From positions 4,499,351 through 4,563,350 of the forward strand of contig CM051002.1 in the NCBI GenBank assembly GCA_027704905.1: a DNA stretch of 64,000 nucleotides, in the 5' to 3' direction. The DNA is from Muraenolepis orangiensis. Lineage: Eukaryota > Chordata > Actinopteri > Gadiformes > Muraenolepididae. A model generated the notes under the pieces. The model saw only the letters and a list, made by a program, of their open reading frames with translations, made no database searches and was not told where the DNA came from. The translations under genes were made by a program, and so were the position numbers. This document shows positions 48,801 to 61,010 of the stretch, in pieces. Numbering within the stretch: position 1 is the stretch's first letter; every line of letters begins with the position of its first letter.

Positions 48801-50195
48801 AGTGATTCTCTTGCTGTTTGCAGTTTGCAGATTTCTCTAGTTTGACAGCAGGTAATTGTCCTTTTTCTGGGGTTTTACAACGTTTGTGAACGTCTGCAAG
48901 GATATTGTTTTCGATGGTAAATCTAATATAGTCTATTGCAGTAACTACGCATTGAACCTTTCCCTACAGGAGGTAGTGAGGTTAGTTGCATTGCACAAGT
49001 TTCTTGCATGGCTCCAGACCTACCAGTTATGGTAGAGACTCTATGGTAGTTATCTACCAACTTACCAGTGTCTTAAAATTACATTAGATTCAGGTGGATA
49101 CAGTCTCTCTTGATTGGTTCAGGAAAATCAAAACCCTCCCCCATATAAATATGTTACAGTGGAGGTAAAGTTAGACTGAAGATGGAAGGCGAGAGTAACA
49201 AGTTGACAATTCTGTCTGATATCAGGCTAAGGAGTTTCTGTGAGAATCATCAAAATGCAAACGTTTGTTTCAGTCACTTAAGAGGTGGTGTTAAATGTCT
49301 TGGGGTTATGCCCTACTAATGGTGCAGCCATAGTTATGCCATGTCACCAGTTATCTCACCATACACAGCACTTTGAGACTCACAATTTTGGAGACGGACC
49401 AAGACAGCTTTTCAGCTTGGTGTGCAGAGAGGTTATTTTTGAGCCTTCAGAGACGAAGCACAACAACCACTGCTCCTGCAGCACTGGAATGCATCCAGTG
49501 CAATCTCCTGTGTACTCCTGTTTTTTTCTCTGTAGGTCAGTTTTGCTTTAGGTCAGGATTTTTCGTCTTTGATTTCTACCCTGGATATTTTTGTGTTTGT
49601 TTTGGACTTCAGCCTTTTCCCCGCAGCACATTACAACAACACCCCCTGTTTGGAGTTCCATTTCACACTCACGTAAGTCGCTTTACACATTGTATTATTA
49701 CTTCCGTAATTTACACACATGGATACTATCAATACTTCAGGTGCAGACACAAATTCTTCTGACACAAGCAAGCTGACTTTTCTTTCTGTGGACCACGTGT
49801 GAATAGGTTAATGAAGACAGACGAGTGTAAATCAAGAATCTGTAAAATAAAATAAAAATAAAGCCCCTTTGAAATGTAAAAATATAACTCTGAAATCTTC
49901 TGCCAGAATAGCCCAATAACACAAACTCTCAAAACAAGGTATTCCAAAGTGGACATCTCACCAGGTGTAGAGTCAAGATCTGCTCTCATTTGTGATTGCT
50001 GCGAGTCAGTAATTTCTCTAATGGCAGACATCAGTTACATCAACAACAAACTTAACTTGTAATAATGACAAATGGTTTGGAGTTTTATGGTTTATTTAGC
50101 CCAAAACTAAAACTGTTCCAACATTACAACCAACCACCAGAACAAAACACACCTGCCTTCCTTCGTCTACCTCCTGCCACTTGAATTTCCCTCAA
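48801..50195. other. Unannotated DNA
   Basis: A 129-aa plus frame (49373-49762) has no recognisable domain. No repeat family recognised. Confidence 0.35.
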
Positions 50196-50290
50196 GATAC
50201 AAGATATTAATTGGCCATTTGTAACAAGCTTCCTCCCCATTTGCTTCCTCCCCATTCCCTCCCGCAGTATACATCTCCAAAACAATCTCC
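50196..50290 (-). mobile_element. LINE family B 3' tail
   Basis: CAAGATACAAGATATTAATT, GCCATTTGTAACAAGC and CCATTCCCTCCCGCAGTATA. Confidence 0.7.
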
Positions 50291-50463
50291 TCCACTGCAA
50301 TCAGCTGACTGTAGCTCCGCCCACAGACCATCCATTGTGTGACCCATGGGGTGAAGCTTATTCACAATCACACAGAGGGAGTTGGTGGCAGAAGGGATGC
50401 TGAATGCTTTTGCGTAAGGGCACATGGAAAAGTAGTTGCTTTTTCTTTGTCATCTGTGTAACA

Positions 50464-50628
<165 letters not shown>

Positions 50629-50629
<1 letters not shown>

Positions 50630-52006
50630 ATGACGGAGAGCTATAGGCTGCAGTTGATCATGCATTTCATAATCATTAGATGAGGTGCCCTCTCACAGGG
50701 GAGCTGTGCTTGTTTCCATCTGGGGAGCTGCCCTGGGGAGCTGTTATTAAAGGAAGAGGAAGTAGTATAGTGATGACTACCAGGTACCATTTTATTAGAT
50801 TTTCCCTGTGCATTTATTTATATATATTTTTACTTTCACGCTTTTATATTTTTATATTTTTTTCTTGTTTATATGTTTCATTCAGCCATTCATCATGTGA
50901 CACTTCCTCTAAAATATATTTCTGTCACGGTAATAGAGTTTCTCTGATTAATCTTTCACCCAATTTATTTTTATTTTTTCCTCTTATTCCTCCACAACCA
51001 CACACACCTCCACTTCCCCCCCCCCCCCTGCCCCTTCTCTCTACTTATTTAATTTGAGAAACGATCTGTAAGAAAAGCTCAAGATAATATATGTTTCCTC
51101 CGGTGGGACATGCTTTGCCTCAGCCCACATCCATCTTGAGGAAAAGCAGTCGCACCCCCCCCCACACCCCTGTCCCCATCCCCTGTCCCTCCTCCTCCTG
51201 TAGCTGGCTGATTTGGTTACACGTGGGTGTGCATACGCGCAATCAAATAACAGGAGAGTAATTCTGACCTTATCCGGGGGGGACATAGACATAGTTCATG
51301 TTACACATTCAGACAATTACGGGGCAGGGCCTCTCCGTACACTGATATACAAATCCATGCTCTAAAACCACCTACCACCACCAACCCACCCACCCGAAGG
51401 CCTGAAATAAACCCACCCACCCAGGCCTGAAATAAAAATGTATGTCTGCCGATGACGATTGACAATTGGCCTTTCCTTCTGTGTCCATAATGGACATTAG
51501 ACAACCAGAGATACAATAAGTACCTACATCCGGCGATTGGGTCACGGTGCTGATGCTGATGTGCCCATCGTGAGGGACGTGAATGGAGATAAGCGGTGAA
51601 GGAAACAGGAAGAGCTTCTCTGTTCCGGTTTCCTGTTCCTGTTCCCCGCTCACACAATACACTCAGGCATTTGCGTAGCCATAATCCTCATTGTCTACAA
51701 CTAATGAGTTTCCTCTCATTTGAGAAAAACATGCTAAAAAGGAGATTTCTGGTTTAGAGACTACAATATTGGAGCAGGCTAAGGGGATTCAGAGAACCCT
51801 AATTAGGCACCATCACTATCGCCATGGCTACTGCAGCGGTTAACTTGGTATACTGTATAGACTAAGAAGAACCGGGGAATTGTTATTGTATGGAAGGAAA
51901 GTGCAAGAGAATATTTGCCCAGAATAAGTGAAAATAAATGGCCTTTCCATTCATTTTAAAAGCATATAAGGCACATAGCGTATTTCAACACATGTCCACA
52001 CACATT
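50629..52006. other. Unannotated DNA
   Basis: T-rich 50790-50900, C-run at 51018-51029, and a small duplication of CCCACCCACC...AGGCCTGAAATAAA at about 51385-51437. No gene recognised. Confidence 0.35.
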
Positions 52007-52195
52007 TGGGGCAGCAGGGTAGCTCAGTCCTTGAGCAAGGTACCGGACCCCCCTACACTGCTCACGGCAGCTATATATACAATAGCTGCCCCACTGTTCC
52101 TTATACTAGGATTGGTTAAATGCAAGATAAACACATTTCACTGTGTGTGTACATGTATGTGACCAATAAAGAGGATTCAATCCAGATTTAGATTT
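52007..52195 (+). mobile_element. SINE, internally deleted
   Basis: GGGGCAGCAGGGTAGCTCAG head joined to TTGAGCAAGGTACCGGACCC, then TGTGACCAATAAAGAGGATT and CAATCCAGATTTAGATTTAG. The B-box part is missing. Confidence 0.7.
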
Positions 52196-52199
52196 AGAC

Positions 52200-53056
52200 A
52201 TGCACATACAGCCGTGTATAAGTATATATGGACTTCCTGACGGGCAGGCCTCAAGTGGTGAAGATTGGAAGCAACAACTCATCCACTCTGGTCCTCAACA
52301 CCGGAGCACCCCAAGGCTGCTGCCTCAGTCCCCGGCTGCACTCTCTATGCACACATGACTGTACTGCCACGCACATCAATAATCTGATTATCAAGTTTGC
52401 AGACAACACCACAGTTATGGGCCTGATAAGCAAGGACAACGATACGGAGTACAGAAATGAGGTAGTCCGGCTGACGCGATGGTGTGAGGTCTTCTGTCGG
52501 CTGCTTCTGTTTTCTAGGGCTACAGATATTGGACGACCTTGCATGGAGGTCATGCCTGTGGTGCCTCAGGAAAAGCGGAATAGGCCTGTAGGCACTGTAG
52601 AGAGCGTCCCAACGTCACTGTGTGGTACGGCAATACCACTGCACAGGACAAGAAAGCCATCCAGAGGGTCGTGAGGACGGCAGAAAACATCATCGGGTGT
52701 GCACTTCCATGCATTAAAGAGATATTTAGGACCAGATGTAGGAAGAAGGCTGTGTCCATCACAAAGTACCGCAAGCACCCTGGGCACCATCTCTTCTGTT
52801 GTAGGTAAGAAAAAAATGTATAGGCAGTGCGCCTACTGAGTGCTGCAACTATCATAACATTGTCATTAACATTACACTGTCATACTTTGCTGGACTTTCT
52901 GGACTCATACTCATTACTCACTAAAGTTATTTATTGCACTGTATTCATGATGCTACTGCACTACTGGCACTTTAAAAAGTGCAACCACCCTTGGCACCAT
53001 CTCTTCTCCCCCCTACCGTCTGGCCCACTCATTCTCCCTCTCCACACTCTTAGCTT
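52200..53056 (+). pseudogene. LINE family B (Rex1-like) RT fragment plus 3'UTR
   Basis: DFLTGRPQVVKIGSNN, LNTGAPQGCCLSPRLHSL and IKFADNTTVMGLISKDND are RT landmarks; the catalytic pair reads D-N instead of D-D, so the enzyme would be inactive. A deletion or frameshift near 52490-52620 leads to WYGNTTAQDKKAIQRVVRTA and EIFRTRCRKKAVSI. The 3'UTR has the GCACCATCTCTTCT...TACCGTCTGGCCC block also seen at 62560-62600. Tail repeats were not found. Confidence 0.85.
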
Positions 53057-53059
53057 CTA

Positions 53060-53310
53060 ATTCAAATCTAAATCTGGAGAATTTAATCCTCTTAATTGTA
53101 CACACACACACACACAGTGAAATGTGTTTCTCTTCAACCCATTCTAGTATTAGTAGCAGTGGTCAGCTATTGTATATACAGCTGACCGGGGAGCAGTGTA
53201 GGGGGTCTGGTGCCTTGCTCAAGGGCACGTTGGCAGTGGCTGTGTGTTTTGGGGACTTGAACCGACAACCTTCTGGTTCCCAAGCCAAGTCCAAGCGGAT
53301 TGAGCTACTG
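53060..53310 (-). mobile_element. tRNA-derived SINE, palindrome-tail family
   Basis: Starts CTAAATCTGGAGAATTTAAT (reverse 3' end), then (CA)n, GTGAAATGTGTTTCTCTTCA, and the head near 53260-53310 (GGGACTTGAACCGACAACC, reverse B box). It shows the un-nested layout of the split copy at 3783. Confidence 0.75.
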
Positions 53311-53907
53311 CTGCCCCACGCCCTGCTTCGAAGTCATCCACTGATGAATTATTATATTCCCGGAGAACTTGAGGGATTTTGTTGTGTTGTCAACAATGTG
53401 TGTTTGCTAAATAGAGTGGAAACATTTTGTTTTTTATAAAATGCATTCCTTTCATTAATTGGCATGCCGTGTACCTGCGAAAATAAAAGCATAGCATGTG
53501 TATAATAATACTGTTGACAAACAAATCGAATTACCCTTTTCCAAATGCTTGGTTTGTGAGGACCTGCATTTATGTTTATTGAATTACTCGTTATCATGGT
53601 AGATCTATTGATCGCACATTAATCCATTCCTCCATCCCACACAGGTCCATAGCATCATCATGCTGTTGCCTCGGTGACCACCAAAGAGAGAGAGAGAGTT
53701 CATTTTTTTGGACGACAAATTGCTTGTGACAAACTGGAAGACATGACATAATTGAACTCTTCTTTTAAAACCCTTTTTTCAAATTGCCTTCCTAGCGTTC
53801 CCTCTGTGGCCAGTTATCTCTCCCTCGCTCCTGAGAGGGAGAGAGAGAGACACAAAGTCAAATGACAAGACCAGAGACTTCCTTTGGACCCGAAAAACTA
53901 AAAGGCA
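53311..53907. other. Unannotated DNA with short (GA)n
   Basis: GA-rich bits at 53684-53698 and 53835-53850. No other content recognised. Confidence 0.35.
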
Positions 53908-53910
53908 ATG

Positions 53911-53964
<54 letters not shown>

Positions 53965-54205
53965 GGTTGGTGTTGGCACAATGTGATGATGATGATGGTG
54001 TAGGTTGGTGTTGAGCACGATGTGATGATGATGATGGTGTAGGTTGGTGTTGAGCACAATGTGATGATGATGATGATGATGATGATGGTGTAGGTTGGTG
54101 TTGGGCACAATGTGATGATGATGATGGTGTAGGTTGGTGTTGAGCACAATGTGATGATGATGATGATGATGATGATGATGGTGTAGGTTGGTGTTGTGCA
54201 CAATG

Positions 54206-54249
<44 letters not shown>

Positions 54250-54270
54250 GTGTAGGTTGGTGTTGTGCAC
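53908..54270. repeat. Compound (GAT)n minisatellite with a repeated spacer
   Basis: (GAT)n blocks of variable length are each followed by GGTGTAGGTTGGTGTTG and a GCACAATGTG-type motif, about seven times. The first spacer is slightly different. His-, Ser- and Ile-rich frames up to 276 aa on the minus strand are repeat artefacts. Confidence 0.95.
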
Positions 54271-54563
54271 CATGTGGCTTCGCTTTTTCCTTTCTTTCCT
54301 TTTTTTCTGAAACTGTTCCTCCACAGAGGCTCCAGCGACCTGCCCCCCCCACCCACCCCTGAACATGTATTGCGTTGTGCAACAAACAACAACAAGCAGC
54401 AACAACAGACGGACAAAGGGGAAAAGTGTCTCCCTCAACAACAACCAAACAGTCATGAGGAACACCACTCCATGCTCCAAAAGCACCTCCTCGGAACCCA
54501 AGATAATGTTCACTTGGTGAACCAAACTGCTCCCCATTTCCTGACCCCCCACCAGACTTTATT

Positions 54564-54680
<117 letters not shown>

Positions 54681-54751
54681 TCACTCACTCACTCACTCAC
54701 ACACATCCCTGTGTATGCAAGTAAATGTGTGTGTGTGTGTGTGTGTGTGTT

Positions 54752-55259
54752 TCTAAGAAAACAGAACCCTAGTTTTAAATGAAATATGTTGTCAGCCGGT
54801 GATGCGTAGTGAAGGCCTGGTTCTTATGAATTGGTGTAAAACATACAGAATTCATCACTGCACTATGATAACTTTCCAAAACCCTTCCTTGATGTTTTGT
54901 GTAACAAAACAACAACACAACAACCACAAAAAAAGATCTCCCTGCCCTTTAGCAGAGGTGCTCACATGGGAGCATCACGGCAGTTAGAACAAGGACCCTT
55001 TAGAGACCAGACGCAGGATGTCATTATGCTTTCACTCTTCCCGTCTTTGAAACTGTTTGCAACCAACAAAGCACTAAAACTCTTTCAGGTGCAGTCACAT
55101 GAAGGGTGACACTGAAAGCCCAGTGTGAATGGTATGTATTCGAACAATAACAGAAGAAATAAAGGATAAATGGGATGAATGCCTTTGTAAAGTCAAATGG
55201 ACAATTCACAATATTACATTTTTATTCCTCTCCACAAATGTGCTTCTTAAACAGTATTC
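54752..55259. other. Unannotated DNA
   Basis: No recognised gene or element. AAC-rich near 54905-54930. Confidence 0.35.
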
Positions 55260-55965
55260 AAGGTAAAGCCAGTGAGGAGGAAACAGCACAAGAGGACCAA
55301 GCCCAGGGACAATGCGTGTGTGTGCGTGTGTGTCTACGAGTTTGTGTGTGCATGTGTGCATGTGTGCATGCATTTATTTGTGTGTGCATGCATGTGTGTG
55401 CGTGCATGCATGTGTGTGTGCATGTGTTTTCGAGCGTGGCACTGGAGGAAAGCAGACGTGTCTCTACGAGCCGCAACACGGAGGTCATGCTGAAGAAGGC
55501 ACACCAGTTTATCTATGCTCTGCGGTGCCTCAGAAAAAGCAGAATAGGCCAACGGTGGCTACTTCTACAACTCCTACCGTGGCCCCGTAGAGTGCTAACG
55601 AGTGGCGTCACTGTCTGCTACGGCAACACCACTGCACCACTTTCACTTTCATAATATTGTCATTAACATTACACTTACATACTTTGCTGGACTTTCTGGA
55701 CTCATTACAGCTACTGCACTGTACTGCACTGTATTCATGATGCTGCTGTACTACTGCTCTTTAAATGCTTTGAAATCGTTTTGCACATTCAACAGATGTT
55801 CATACCATCAGTCCTTTTGCTGTCCTCTTTTAGTTCATTGTATGTATATATTATTTATATGGTATTGTTTTTTGAGATGTTTACTGTGGGAGGGAATGAG
55901 GAGCAAGCGTTCCAATTGTTGGAATGCTTGTTACAAATGGCAAATAAATATCTTGTATCTTGTGT
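55260..55965 (+). mobile_element. LINE family B fragment with an embedded GT/GCAT-rich tract
   Basis: After a GTGCATGCATGT-rich microsatellite (55313-55430) the coding remnant RNTEVMLKKAHQFIYALRCL is visible, then GVTVCYGNTTAP (about 55600-55640). The 3'UTR contains GGGAGGGAATGAGGAGCAAG and the end GGCAAATAAATATCTTGTAT. Several frameshifts. Confidence 0.75.
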
Positions 55966-56150
55966 GTCTGCGAGTGTGTGTGTGTGTGAGTGAGGGCATA
56001 GCTATAACGCTAATGAATGGGACTTGTTCTTAATTTATATATCTTTAATTTATAAATATCTTGTATCTTGTGTGTCTGCGAGTGTGTGTGTGTGTGAGTG
56101 AGGGCATAGCCATAACGCTAATGAATGGGACTTGTTCTTAATTAAGATTA
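55945..56150. repeat. Tandem duplication with about 108-bp period
   Basis: TATCTTGTATCTTGTGTGTC through GAATGGGACTTGTTCTTAAT occurs at about 55950-56035 and again at 56058-56143 with one or two differences. It includes the LINE tail and its downstream flank. Confidence 0.9.
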
Positions 56151-56559
56151 GATATCTGTTTTATGTTGCTGCCACATCGAGGCTTCTTTAGTTCCAATGA
56201 ATGGCGTCTCTTTGTGGCCCATTATGTGGTTGATTGACCATGTTAATTTAAACTGCGTGCCGATCGGTTAGTGGCTGTAATTCTTGCAGACCACAGACTC
56301 GTATTACAAAGTGCACAGAGGCCTAATGTGTTTCTTCTTCCTTTTCTCTTTCATTCTTCTCATTGCGGTGACAATGTCCCAAGGATGATGGATTGTAATA
56401 ATGGAACATGCTAATTCAGGCGCGTTGCTGATGTAAATAAGACAGGAGGATTACAATTATTTGCGATGGGCATCTGACTAAGTCTATGTTGACATAATGA
56501 GATTGCAGTGTGTGTGGCGGGGTGTGTCTATCCATAAAAATCCACTCAAAGATATGGTG
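56151..56559. other. Repeat-free DNA, candidate conserved non-coding element
   Basis: AT-balanced unique sequence with ATGCTAATTCAGG (56408-56420) and ATTACAATTATTTG (56450-56463) motifs, no ORF and no transposon. Regulatory function is inference only. Confidence 0.25.
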
Positions 56560-56598
56560 TATGTGTGTGTTTGTGTGTGTGTGTGTGTGTATATGTGT

Positions 56599-56650
<52 letters not shown>
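56560..56650. repeat. (GT)n microsatellite, imperfect
   Basis: TAT interruptions in the left part, perfect at the right. The next stretch (56651-57007) has no recognised content. Confidence 0.96.
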
Positions 56651-57007
56651 TTAGAGTCTACTACAGAATGAACAAAAAGTCTGCCCCCTGGCATACACAG
56701 CATTCACGATGTCTCACACATCTCCAACCCCTGTGATCTTACCACTTCAATAGATCTGTTTTTACAATGTGCATTCTTCACTTCCCCCACCCCCCATATT
56801 AGCCCTTATTATGAGCTGCAGAGGACAGTACATGAGCAGAGCCTGGCGGAAAGACGAGATAGTTCAGAAATCGTACAACGGTATTGACTGAGACATCCGA
56901 GGGCTCCAAACAAAGCTTCCAAAAGCCTCGTCGTCATAAGGAGGACAGGAGACTCATGACGACAACGTGACTATACAGACACATTAAGGATTTGTATATG
57001 TTCATAT

Positions 57008-57125
57008 ACGTACTCGCTAGTTAGATATTGTTCTATTGTTTGCCAACTTATTGTACTTTTACCTGAGCACTGGCTCAGTTCTTGGAGACTTGTTAGGAAT
57101 GAAATGCACTTTTGACTCTTACCAA
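57008..57125 (+). mobile_element. LINE family C 3'UTR fragment
   Basis: TATTGTTCTATTGTTTGCCA, TTTTACCTGAGCACTGGCTC and ATGCACTTTTGACT match 45275-45410. No tail. Confidence 0.75.
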
Positions 57126-57345
57126 CCTTTGATGAACGCAGTATTGGAACCCCCTTCATATTCGGGATGATTTATTTTCTGTATCTTGACCAATGTCATC
57201 GTGTCTCATTGACACACACTCAAACACAGACAGAGCCAGAGAGTTGCCGAGGTGTTTACAATTTTTTTTTATTCACAGAAAACTCCTGTGAAATGTCACA
57301 AATCACTCATTCGCTGAAAACATGTATGTTGGCGCACAGACACGG

Positions 57346-57615
57346 CAGAAGCTCAGTATTTTGGGACTTGGCTTGGGACAAGTACAAGGACCAAGAGTGA
57401 GAACTGTTACTTGGATTGGTTCCAATTCGCCTCCTGGGCACTGCCGAGGATCCCTTGAGCAAGGAACCAGACCCCCTACATTACTCCCTGGGTGCTGTAT
57501 ATGCAATAGCTGCCCACTGCTTCTAATACTAACATAGGATAAATGCAGAGAAACATATTTTACTTTGTGTGTATGTGACAAATAAAGAGGATTCAATCCT
57601 CCAGATTAAGATTTA
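57346..57615 (+). mobile_element. tRNA-derived SINE, palindrome-tail family
   Basis: A diverged head (AGCTCAGTATTTTGGGACTT), ACTGCCGAGG, TTGAGCAAGGAACCAGACCC, the GCTGCCCACTGCTTC block, then AAATAAAGAGGATTCAATCC and CAGATTAAGATTTAAG. Confidence 0.75.
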
Positions 57616-58095
57616 AGAGTTGATTGTGTCAGACTACAGAAAGTGTAGCTTAGTGTTCTCTAAAATATTATAAGTATAAGTAAATATATAAGTCATGGTC
57701 AAATATTGAACTGATTTTGTAAGATTTCAGAGCCCAAAGTGACCCAATCATGTGAAAAAAGTTGTATTTCTCTTTAGGTATAATTTCCATAATGTTGTCA
57801 AACACTTCAAGCAATCTGAGGTGACAGTGTCAGTGGCAAAATAATAAGAGGTTTTAGAGGCTGTTGCAATGCAGACGTTTGTGGCTGCAGTCTCGCTCAA
57901 TACTGGACCAATTTCAAGAACTTGTGTCTATTAGTCAGTTACTAAATTATTAGGAAAATTGGGTCCGGGTTGAATTTAATGATGTAGGCTGCAGCAAAAA
58001 CAAAATCGAAACACAGAGAGACTGAGGCTTGTTTTTTTTTGATAATTGCTAGGCACGTGCATGCTTTTTTCCTCACAGGAACCAAACAATTTAGT
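57616..58095. other. Unannotated AT-rich DNA
   Basis: No recognised content. Confidence 0.35.
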
Positions 58096-58128
<33 letters not shown>

Positions 58129-58220
58129 AGAGAGAGAGATGGAGAGAGAGATGGAGAGAGAAACAGACAGACAGACAGAAAAAGAGAGAGAGAGGGAGGG
58201 AGAGAGAGAGAGAGAGAGAG
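58096..58220. repeat. (GA)n microsatellite, imperfect
   Basis: Interrupted by ATGG and CAGACAGACAGAC. Confidence 0.97.
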
Positions 58221-58464
58221 AGCAGAGAGTGAGACAGTGAGAGAGGAACAACTTGAGATCCGTTGGAGGACAAGCAGCCAAGAGTCTAAGACCCGTTAAC
58301 CCCTCTCCCTCTCCCCTTCAGCCTTACCACCAACCCCAACCCCACATCTTGCCTGTTGCATGACCCCCAGTGACTGTCCTGTGCCTCGTTCTCTACTCAG
58401 GGTCGCAGGGCCAGCGGCATCTCAGCCGTCCAGATGGCCCTTGGAACGGAGCAGACTGGAACTG

Positions 58465-58725
58465 AAAACTGAACCAGTGCCCAGGTAAAAGTACAATTAG
58501 TTGGCAAACAATAGAACAACATCTAACTAACTAACAAGCAAACAATATACTTAGTAAGACTCTAGAATACTAGTAAAAACTGATAAGAGGACACTCTAGG
58601 TTGAAGGATCCAGCTAGTGTTTTCTGAAGAGGTGAGTTTTCAGTGGGGAGTTCATTTCACCACTTTGGGGCCAAGACAGAGACAACCCGTCACCAGAAGT
58701 CGAAAGCCTAACAAGTCTCAGAGAA
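58465..58725 (-). mobile_element. LINE family C 3'UTR fragment
   Basis: CAGGTAAAAGTACAATTAGT, AAGGATCCAGCTAGTG, TTTCACCACTTTGGGGCC and GTCACCAGAAGTCG match 62850-63160. No coding part is readable. Confidence 0.72.
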
Positions 58726-59571
58726 CTGAACTACTGCCCCTACAAGGACTGCAGTCACACAATTACCGAGTCCCGTGGCGGCCTACTGGTTAGGACACGC
58801 CAGAGACGATGGAACCCAGCCCTACCGAGCATTCTCCTTGCCGCTACAAACTCTCGATTGATGATGAGAGATAACCATTGTTATGATTCCACCTCGCATT
58901 TCAAGGATTTAACATGACTCTCTGCATCATCCAAAGCAATGTCAACTGGTACACAGTCGCTATATAAAAAACGGTGTGTGCATGCACATATCAAGCGGGG
59001 ACCTCTCAGACTGACCCCTGGGGTTAAACAGGCGGAGGATTTTAATCTACACAACCAGAATTCAACAAAAGGGTGAACACAGGCCTAACAGTCTTCAAAA
59101 ATTGCTCAACGCTCTGTGCTCAATAAAATGTTTGAAATTTATTCTACTGTGATGTTATAACAGCACATTGTCATTCACAAGCACCTGAACGTCATTCTAA
59201 TCCAAGTGTGTATTTTTGTATTTTTTTGTATTTTAGATTTGCATGTACATTGTTTGTGTGAAGCCATCGTTCAAACACTCATAAGCGTAGTGGGGAAGGG
59301 GACGCTGTGATAGCACAACACACTGTTTACTGTCTCTCTGGAGAGACACACCCAGGCCAAAGAAACCTCATGAATATCTGCTTTGTGACAGTATTACACA
59401 AGCTCCATTATTCAACCCATGAATTATTAAAATCCAGTGATGCATGTTCTCCACTGCACAGCTCTTGTATGAAAAATAAATACCTTAGTATGTAAATAAA
59501 TATTATATAAGGAATATTAGGACACCCTTCTCTGCTTCAAAAGAGAAAATAGCTGATCGAGCTGATATTTG
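58726..59571. other. Unannotated DNA
   Basis: A tRNA-like GGCGGCCTACTGGTTAGGAC (58771-58790) may be a SINE head remnant. Otherwise nothing recognised. Confidence 0.3.
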
Positions 59572-60090
59572 TGTCACAATGGCTATTTACCCTGCCTCCA
59601 CTAGGGGGCAGCGGCACCCACATTTACAATTCTCACCCGCAGCTGCAGCGCATCATGATAATCAGCCAGCCTATTTAAGTCTACCCCGCACATTCATACT
59701 TTGCCAGATTGTTCCTTGCCCGATGTCACAGACTTTCCAGCGTACCCGGACTGATTCCCGTTGACGACCCTGCCTGCCCTGGACCTACCCGCCCTGCCTG
59801 GTTCCCGATCTACCGCCCGTCCCTGACTACGTTTCTGCCTGTCCCTGCCTGGTTCCCGATCTACCGCCTGTCCCTGATTAAGCCTCCGCCTGTCCCTGCC
59901 TGGTTCGTCTGCTCTGCCTGGTTCTCGATCTACAGCCTGTCCATGACTACGCCTCTGCCTGTCCCTGCCTGGTTTGTCTACCCTGCCCCGGTTCTGATCA
60001 CCTGCCTGTCCCTGAATACGTCTCTGCATGTCCCTGTCTGTATGTGATATTTATCCCAATAAATACCACTACCTCCCTTTGATGTCGGCA
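59572..60090 (+). mobile_element. Ty3/gypsy-type LTR with internal repeats, right edge unclear
   Basis: Starts TGTCACAATGGC. A TATA-like CCTATTTAAGTC lies at 59668-59679 and AATAAATACC at 60058. Between them, CTGCCTGGTTCCCGATCTAC and CTGTCCCTGA-type blocks repeat about five times (59775-60025), which produces repetitive peptides on both strands that are not genes. No terminal TGACA was found, so the 3' end is probably lost. Confidence 0.6.
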
Positions 60091-61010
60091 CTGGCCCAAT
60101 CGATCGTGGCACTAGAGTGGACGGTAGGGTTGCTTGTCACACGGATCCAGCAGCGTGAGGAGACCTTTACTCCGCCGGGTGCCCACCTCCGCATGTGGGT
60201 GGAATATGCCCACAACACGCTGGTCAGCTCGGCCACCGGACTATCCCCGTTCCAGTGTGCCTACGGTTTCCAGCCTCCTCTGTTCCCGGACCTGGAGAGG
60301 GAGGTCTCCTGCCCATCTGTCCAGTCCTTCATCCATCGCTGCCGTCGGACCTGGGCCCAAGCCAGAGTTGCGCTCCTCCGTTCGGCCAACCGGTACGCCT
60401 CAACTGCTAACCGCCGTCATTCCGAGGGCCCCTCCTACCAGGTGGGCCAGAAGGTATGGCTGTCCACTCGGGACATACCATTGCGGGTGGAGTCCAACAA
60501 GTTGGCACCTAGGTATATTGGGCCTTTCGAGGTTCTGAAGGTCGCCAACCCGGTGGCGGTTAGTGTTAAGCTGCCCCGGTCCATGCGGATTCACCCGACT
60601 TTTCATGTGTCCAGGATCAAGCCAGCTAGGGTGAGTCCGCTGGTCCCGGCTGCTCCACCTCCACCGCCACCCAGAGTCATCGACGCCTACTGCATTCCCG
60701 GTGTCGGGGGAGGGGTTTCCAGTACCTGGTCGATTGGAGGGGGTACGGCCCGGTAAAGAGATCGTAGGTTCCGGCCCGGCACATTTTGGACAAGGACCTC
60801 ATCAGGCAGTTCCATCTACGCCACCCCGACCATCATCCACCGTCATCCGAGTCCACCACTTCGGTAGCCGGCGCCACCACGGAGATTCCTTTCCTCGGGG
60901 TGTCAGACTCCTCCGAGGAGGATGGGGAGGGACCTCCCTCGGAGGTGAGCGAGAACCCTCAGGAAGCGGAGGAGGAGGTGGACATGGACGTCTCCGACAA
61001 GTACTGTACA
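60091..61010 (+). pseudogene. Ty3/gypsy (chromovirus-type) integrase C-terminus and chromodomain, frameshifted
   Basis: From about 60193: MWVEYAHNTLVSSATGLSPF (end of integrase core), YGFQPPLFPDLE, VWLSTRDIPL and YIGPFEVLKVANPVAVSVKL (GPY/F-type module), then IHPTFHVSRIKP. After a frameshift near 60690-60715 the chromodomain reads FQYLVDWRGYGP, stop, then HILDKDLIRQFH. Gag, protease, RT, RNase H and most of the integrase are absent; the LTR-like block sits directly upstream. Confidence 0.82.

Noticed and set aside
58390..58492. Possible exon between TCTACTCAG and CCCAGGTAAAAG
   Set aside because: The apparent donor site lies in a family C LINE fragment, and no open frame with a recognisable domain joins the two.
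59694..60047. Repetitive 111-112 aa frames on both strands
   Set aside because: They translate the internal repeat of the gypsy LTR.
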